Assembly (NCBI GenBank): GCA_004352715.1
Contig: SCFE01000049.1
Location: 261,054 to 293,933, forward strand
Source: Hofstenia miamia
Taxonomy: Eukaryota > Xenacoelomorpha > Acoela
Length of the DNA: 32,880 bases
Reading direction: 5' to 3'
Shown here: positions 27,735 to 32,880 of the stretch, piece by piece
Position numbering within the stretch: the stretch's first letter is position 1
Layout of the letters: every line of letters begins with the position of its first letter
Program-made: the position numbers and the translations under genes
Notes under the pieces: generated by a model
The model's database searches: none
What the model was told of the DNA's origin: nothing
The model's input: only the letters and a program-made list of their open reading frames with translations

Positions 27735-28289
27735 TCATTGCCAGTACCATGGTTCCACAACAATAGTTTCAGTTAAAGTTAGTAAGATTTCTTTGTTGAG
27801 AATGGCAGTAAGATCCTCCTGTGGCTCACATTCACAGATAGAGAGAGTGTTGGTTCTGTAATTGATTACACATGCATTCCTCTCAAGGAAGTAGTTTCCA
27901 AGAATGATATCATATTGCAGAGGCTGATTGCAGGTGTTGACCACAGTAAGGTCCATGTGAAAACATTCCTGGTGGATGTGCAACTCAAGGTTGTTGATTT
28001 GACCCTTTAGTGAAATAGTATTCCCTGAAGTGTCCAACAAACAGGCAGTGGAAGGTAACAGATCTTCTCTATGTAAGCAAAGCTTTTCACAGCAGGTGTT
28101 GCTGATGATGGATATAGAGGCTCCTGTATCAATGGTGGCGTTAATCAGCAATCTGTTCACATCCACAGGAATGACATTAGTGCAAAGCAACAAAGTTATC
28201 ACCAAAACATCATGCGAATGGTTTTCAGGAGGCAGTGCTCCAACTAATTTAAATGGTTGACAGACTTGACTGGGGTGTTGGGAGTACAC
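27735..28289 (-). pseudogene. Gypsy aspartic protease region
   Basis: 184 codons. LLINATIDTGASISIIS carries the DTGA active-site triad of retroelement proteases, and YDIILGNYFLERN is the matching second landmark (Ile-Leu-Gly). It would cut Gag-Pol after forming a dimer. Downstream, 27734-27433 has readable linker pieces (YEGEIMILRQREN; NERTH, stop, QLSPQE). The frame overlaps the end of the gag piece by 46 bases in a different frame. Because several other breaks exist, that overlap may be either a natural frameshift site or decay. Confidence 0.82.
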
Positions 28290-28912
28290 ACTTCAATGGA
28301 TGGCTCATCAATGATAATGCCATCCCCATCTGCAATTAGGCAGATAACTGTCCTGGTCTGAGTACAAATGTGGGCTGACTGTCTTTCAGTATCTGTCTTC
28401 TTCTGCACTGTAGCAGAACTTGAAGAAGTTAAAGATTTCATGGTAGATTGACCCATCTTTAGGCCACCTGCATCTCTCTCAATGCGCGTTGTATTCTGTA
28501 GCATATAAACAATGCTAATTGCCTTCTTAATAATAGACTTCAAATCATCTTCTAGGTCACATTTAAGTTTGAGGTGGCTCCTGATGGTAGAAGGAAATCC
28601 CTGACAAATGTATGAGAAGAGATTGTGTCTTGAATACTCTGGAGTTAGCTTGCTGAGGTGAAAGATTCTATCAACTTGCATAATATAGGTCCTCACATCA
28701 TCTCCCTTCTTAAAGGAAAGATCACATAAAAGCATCTTGTATTGCTGCTTGATGTGAGGTGCTTTGTAGTGGTCCTCAAAGTGACCAACAAGTAACTGAT
28801 AATTTGTTTTCACTTCCCTATCCAGCATCATGTACTGATTGTATGTGAGGCCTTGAAGGTACATGGGGAACTGCACAGCAGTAGCATCTTGAGTCATTTT
28901 ATATTGCTTCAT
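28244..28912 (-). pseudogene. Gypsy gag, capsid-like piece
   Basis: 222 codons. VQFPMYLQGLTYNQYMMLDR, LLVGHFEDHYKAP, MLLCDLSFKKGDDVRTYIMQ and CQGFPSTIRSHLKLKCD fit the capsid core of Ty3/Gypsy Gag proteins (a phenylalanine-rich helix, then a stretch rich in aspartate and tyrosine, then a leucine-rich helix). A Ser/Thr-rich linker follows. No CCHC knuckle is present in the readable part (only HICTQTRT), so RNA binding may rest on basic residues or the knuckle has been lost. Confidence 0.65.
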
Positions 28913-28933
28913 TGTTAGCTCAAAAAGAAAGAG

Positions 28934-29846
28934 CTATTCTTCAAATGATTGTGAAATTTCATCTATCTTCCCAGTGAATTTGGGTAACACTGAGTGTTGA
29001 TTAAAAAGATTTGATTGTTCACTTCCTGATACTTCTGTAAGCAGAATGGACTGTGTAAAGCATGGTCCATAAGTTGTTGTAGATTTGATAGGATTACTCA
29101 GAGGAGGAGGTGGAACAATTGTAGTAGTTGGAGTAACAGCACTGTAGGCATCACAGTTGTGCTTGGGGTACAAGAGCTGGGCGTAGTGATGGTAGTTAGC
29201 ATGGCAACTTGTGAAAGAGTTGACTGCATAAATTTAGGGGCTCCAACTGTAAAAGAAGTAATTGGGGTAATGAATGGTGGCATCACAGGGGATGTTGAAG
29301 GTGCTGTTTGAGCATGAGAAAGGTTGGCAGAAATTTTCTGTGAGATAACCATTGAGAATCTTTCTGAGAGAGCATCTAGAGCCTTGTCCAAAAGAGTGTG
29401 AGTTGCATACTCAGTTTCTTCTGATGAAATCAGTGGGAAACATGGGGCTGATTCCTGGATTTGCATCTCTAAGACTGCGATTAAGTTGAGCAAGCATTTC
29501 TTACATTGCCAAGCAGTGGTGGCTTGTTGTCTCATTTTGGCTTGTAAGGCATCAAAATGGGCTTTGCAGGAGCAGTGCTGTGAGATCTGTTCAGCAAGGG
29601 GAAGGACGCAATTTTGGTGTATACAAAAGAAACAGGTTCAACAGGGCAGCAGGAGTGGGGTCTCTTGCAAAAAAACTTCAGAGGGTGTAGATATACCAGA
29701 AATAGGTTTGGTGGGGTAGGAGTAGGTAAAACAACAACAGAACTAAGTCCAGTGGTGCGAGGAACAGCGTCCAAGCTGCCAGCACACACACAGGGGAAAC
29801 CTTGAGTGGGAGTTCCATTATGAGAATTAGAAAAATCCATATCCAT
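28934..29846 (-). pseudogene. Gypsy gag, N-terminal pieces
   Basis: Three overlapping open pieces in different frames: 29846-29532 (starts MDMDFSNSHNGTPTQG), 29535-29098 (ESAPCFPLISSEETEYATHT, then DKALDALSERFSMVISQK, then Ser/Thr/Pro-rich) and 29173-28934 (ends PKFTGKIDEISQSFEE, a typical lead into the capsid core). Low-complexity Thr/Pro/Ser tracts explain part of the length. Assignment as gag rests on position and the lead-in motif; the N-terminal residues themselves are not distinctive. Confidence 0.5.
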
Positions 29847-31637
29847 AAGAACAAGAATAAGTAAACAAGTAAAGTAAATTAAAAGAAAAAGGTGCCAATA
29901 ACAATTCCAATAATGTAGGAGAGAACATCCAACTGTTTAGGAGAAATAAAAACAACTTGACTAATGGTAAGCAAGACATGGGCACAACAATCCAAATTCT
30001 AGAATAATGAGACTATGCCAATATGGCACTAAGAGCAGGTAAGAATAGAATCAAGGCTCAGTAATGGCATCAGATCACAGAATTGAAAAATGTAAAATTA
30101 TATGAGGCAAAGTTGCACATCAATGGGTGGTGAAGTAAATTGTGGTCATGGGAAATCTATCCCAGCTAACTCACATCCAGTAGAAAAACAGAACCAAATT
30201 CAGTAAGAAAACACTAGAACAGTTCTGTGTCATGTTGCAATCACCAAGTAAACAATGGGTGACCACCTTAGTAGGTGTACAAACTTCATGACTGGAGTAA
30301 ATCTCTGAATATTGATCCACCTGCACACATTAACAGAATGGAGTAGATAGTTTAACTGACACTCCAGAGTGTCCAGGAATCACATCAGAGTCACCATGTA
30401 GAATTAGTGGTCTGTGTCTAGCAGCTTGAGCAGTGCAAGGTTGCAGAATTACCATCGCCAAGAGCAGCCTGTATTCTAACAAAACAAATGAAGATTGGTA
30501 GTTCGCCAATTACACTGTAGAAAAATTAAATGATTCCAAAATGGCATTTTAGATAGCAACCAATTCACATGGCATCTTGCTGAAGCCAAGTCATCTGAAT
30601 CCATCCTTACCATCCAAGGTGCTAATTGTGAGCCTCAATACTAATTTCTAGCTCAATAAAACAAATTTAGCTCAGTGTTTGTTATCTCAGCTCATGTAAT
30701 ATAGATATTAAATAATGTAGCATCTGCTACCAGGTGTTGATGTAGGTTAAATGATTCTTTTAAATTATTATTATCTCACTTCAACAGTGGGTAGGGATGT
30801 ACTCATGTTAGCTATTTATTGTACATACTTCTGTTAATCTTTCCTTAACTGAAATAACTGAATACTATTTAGGTACTCTGCCATCATAGCTTTGCTCTGT
30901 GGATGGTGTATATGGGGCCTCTGGCCAACTCTGATCTCTGCATTACTTCACAAGTGTTTCCATAGCTGATTTAAGTAGCTCTGAACCTCAGCTCAACAAA
31001 GTTCTTATGTGTTCCCTATCCTAACTCAGTTTAGTTCTCAATGCTAATTGTAACTGACTTAAACTCAATTTGTATAGTGTATTTAATTCACTTTGCAACC
31101 TTGCAATGTCACTAGCTGCTTAATAATTATTACTTCAGAAATTACCAAAAACTATTGGCTTTAATTAAGTTAATATAATTAAGTTACATAATAACTTGCA
31201 GCTCCCTACCTTACATTTAAATAACATAATACATGCTCAGTCAATTTATCAGTCTATTATGGGTTACCTAAGTCTATCAGATAAAATATCTATAACCTAC
31301 TTTAGGCTATCCAGCCCTTTCTCACTGATGTTGATTATTGAATACATGTAAATGATCAAATTGATAGCCAGCTAAATGGAGAAAAACTTCTATTCATACA
31401 CCTAACATAAATGCAGGTTCATGGTTTGGATCAAGGACCCTCAAATCACTCCCAATATGTTTCCAAACCATTACTACTGCATTTACCATTTAGCTTGACA
31501 TTCTGTATAAATAATCAAACCAATATAAAATCTAAGAATAAGATTTTCAAAGAATTTACTTCAACAAATTCCAAATTGATTTATGCTCTATTTATAGTTA
31601 ACTTTGAAAAAGTAACTGTCATTTGAAATTCAAATTT
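29847..31637. other. Noncoding; possible Gypsy leader or 5' repeat
   Basis: This is where the Gypsy leader and 5' long terminal repeat would be expected. The composition matches that element for the first several hundred bases. I could not find a primer-binding site next to a TG...CA unit or a matching repeat on the left side. Short words such as CTCAGCTCA recur (30690, 30977, 32788). A 71-codon frame at 31411-31626 is unremarkable. Confidence 0.4.
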
Positions 31638-31769
31638 ATGTCGTCTTCCAAAATGGCTGAAAATAGTGGAAGTGAATTCGCCCCCTTTGTTTTGTCAAAT
31701 TCGACAACAAGTACTAATTTGCTATCTTATTACTTGGTTGCATTTTACAAAGATAATTCTGATAATTAA
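31638..31769 (+). CDS. Small open frame with good start context
   Basis: 43 codons: MSSSKMAENSGSEFAPFVL and on to a stop at 31767. The second Met (31653) sits in AAAATGGCT, a good initiation context. The peptide is Ser/Asn-rich with a mildly hydrophobic tail (LLSYYLVAFYKDN). The local composition is less AT-rich than its flanks. It could be a first exon or a microprotein, but no splice donor or family supports it, so chance remains likely. Confidence 0.15.
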   Translation: MSSSKMAENSGSEFAPFVLSNSTTSTNLLSYYLVAFYKDNSDN

Positions 31770-32880
31770 AGCTAAATTGTTTTTCTAAATAACCATAATT
31801 CAATCTTAGTTTCAACTAATCATCTGATCTTCTTTTTCATTAGCAGCAATTGCTACAATAACATGTAATTATCCCATATTTGTGTACTCCAACAGCATCA
31901 TATATTTGCATTGTGTGATAGTATGTGCATGTTCCCTTACCTATATGTAGCCTAAAGCAACCACAATATGGGCTCACATCTGTCAAGGAGCAAGTTATCA
32001 CCCCAGGCACAGTGGAGTTCCTCCCACATTATTGCTGGATCTTACAAGTCTATTATCATATTAATTAATGAAAAGTAAAGCAAACATTATCCAGTGAGAA
32101 CAAAATTTATTTGAGGTTTGATAACAGTAAGTTCACTATTTATTACAAGAAAAGGTAAATATTTACTGTTTTACAAAAATATACTTGTTTCCCTTGCAAA
32201 TTAAATGAGCAATTACATGTAATCTCTAACTCAAGGGGAGGGTTACTAAATTTGAAACTTCAAAAAAACAACAAATTAATAAAATCACTAAATCAAAGCT
32301 TTAAATAGCACCAAATTAATTGGAGAGTGCCAATAATTGCAAAATAAAATAAATAGAGGCCCTGACTGACTCTACATTAGATAGGTGAGTCACAATGTTA
32401 TCATATTTACTTCAAAATATTTATCTGAATATTTTTGATGAAATCCAGTATAATATTTTAGTGTAGAATTGGTGGCTGGGGGGGAACATAGCTAGAAACT
32501 TAATTGACTCTACAAATGGTTTGGATAGCATTTACTGAACAGCCATGATTCCAGAAACAGGTTAACAGAGAACTTATAGTATATAGGTCTAACATTGGTA
32601 ATTCATCCAAGTAACAGAACTACTTTTAGGTAAGAACCAAGATGACCAATTCCTATGGCTTCCAGCCAAAGCGGAACATCCAGAAGTAAAGTGCTTAACC
32701 TATTGACTGGTGCTACCCTATTTGTGTCACTTGCTTAATTTCTATCTCACTTCAGAAGTACAAACTCTCATTTTCATTGTTATCTCTCAGCTCACTATTA
32801 AATAATCTGTAATTGCCAGATATTCGTGCTAGCCAACGGCATGGTATCATCACAGTGTAAGGTTTTATAAGTGCATGTAC
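31770..32880. other. No gene seen
   Basis: Noncoding to the window end. No reading frame, RNA gene or repeat that I can support. Confidence 0.5.

Larger units (their letters stand above)
24088..29846 (-). mobile_element. Decayed Ty3/Gypsy-type LTR retrotransposon
   Basis: On the - strand, in order, lie gag pieces, an aspartic protease, reverse transcriptase, RNase H, and integrase zinc-binding and core domains. The protease-RT-RNase H-integrase order is that of Ty3/Gypsy, not Ty1/Copia. At least five frame changes and several stops break it. No envelope gene is seen. I looked for matching long terminal repeats on both sides and found none; the left side ends in a LINE fragment and an assembly join, so the 3' repeat may be missing. 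Base composition here is clearly less AT-rich than the LINE half of the window. Confidence 0.85.

Noticed and set aside
24088-29846. Endogenous retrovirus with an envelope gene
   Set aside because: Domain order is Ty3/Gypsy and no envelope-like frame or paired long terminal repeats were found.
30480-30510. TGGCGAACTACC on the - strand as a primer-binding site
   Set aside because: No adjacent long terminal repeat end or convincing tRNA match could be shown.

Overview
This is a eukaryotic, almost certainly invertebrate animal, genomic scaffold. It is AT-rich, carries short exon-like islands with GT/AG borders, and is dominated by layered retrotransposons. There are no bacterial operons, ribosome binding sites, CRISPR arrays or rRNA/tRNA genes that I can support. 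The species cannot be fixed from sequence alone. The mix of LINEs, a Ty3/Gypsy element and an unusual reverse-transcriptase family that I remember mainly from cnidarians and sponges suggests an early-branching or marine invertebrate, but this is inference.

Layout. Bases 1-5.2 kb hold four exon-like islands on the + strand (one with a clear transmembrane segment) and three short repeats: a TA-flanked element with TTCGGCAT inverted ends, a ~340 bp MITE-like element, and a ~200 bp element ending in CTCCGCCA/TGGCGGAG. Bases 5.2-9.2 kb are mostly featureless, with one decayed DIRS-like reverse-transcriptase scrap near 8 kb. Bases 9.6-13.9 kb are an apparently coding-intact LINE on the + strand: ORF1 (SGNH-hydrolase-like) is followed 1 base later by a 1011-residue ORF2 (apurinic endonuclease plus reverse transcriptase). 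A 2A-type motif, DIETNPGP, lies near the ORF2 N-terminus. This LINE has landed inside an older, antisense, broken copy of its own family (9265-9600 and 13921-15552).

Bases 15.7-17.3 kb hold two decayed LINE pieces. Bases 17.7-19.8 kb (- strand) hold two head-to-tail remnants of a reverse-transcriptase family with a C-terminal domain that looks like a PD-(D/E)XK nuclease. Bases 20.2-23.2 kb (+) are an old I/Jockey-like LINE with zinc-knuckle ORF1, split by a third, 3'-end-only copy of the 2A LINE family; a matching 3' end of the old LINE lies inverted at 23.8-24.1 kb. Bases 24.1-29.85 kb (- strand) are a frameshifted Ty3/Gypsy-type element (gag, protease, reverse transcriptase, RNase H, integrase). 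Bases 29.85-32.9 kb are noncoding apart from a 43-codon reading frame at 31638.

Three single N bases (275, 21664, 24808) sit at repeat borders. At two of them the sequence before the N is repeated immediately after it (329 bp and 720 bp), which looks like unmerged contig overlap rather than biology. The main biological interest is the 2A-bearing LINE with its hydrophobic leader, the self-family nested insertion that gives a relative age order, and the paired remnants with the nuclease-like tail. I found no clearly new multi-gene system.
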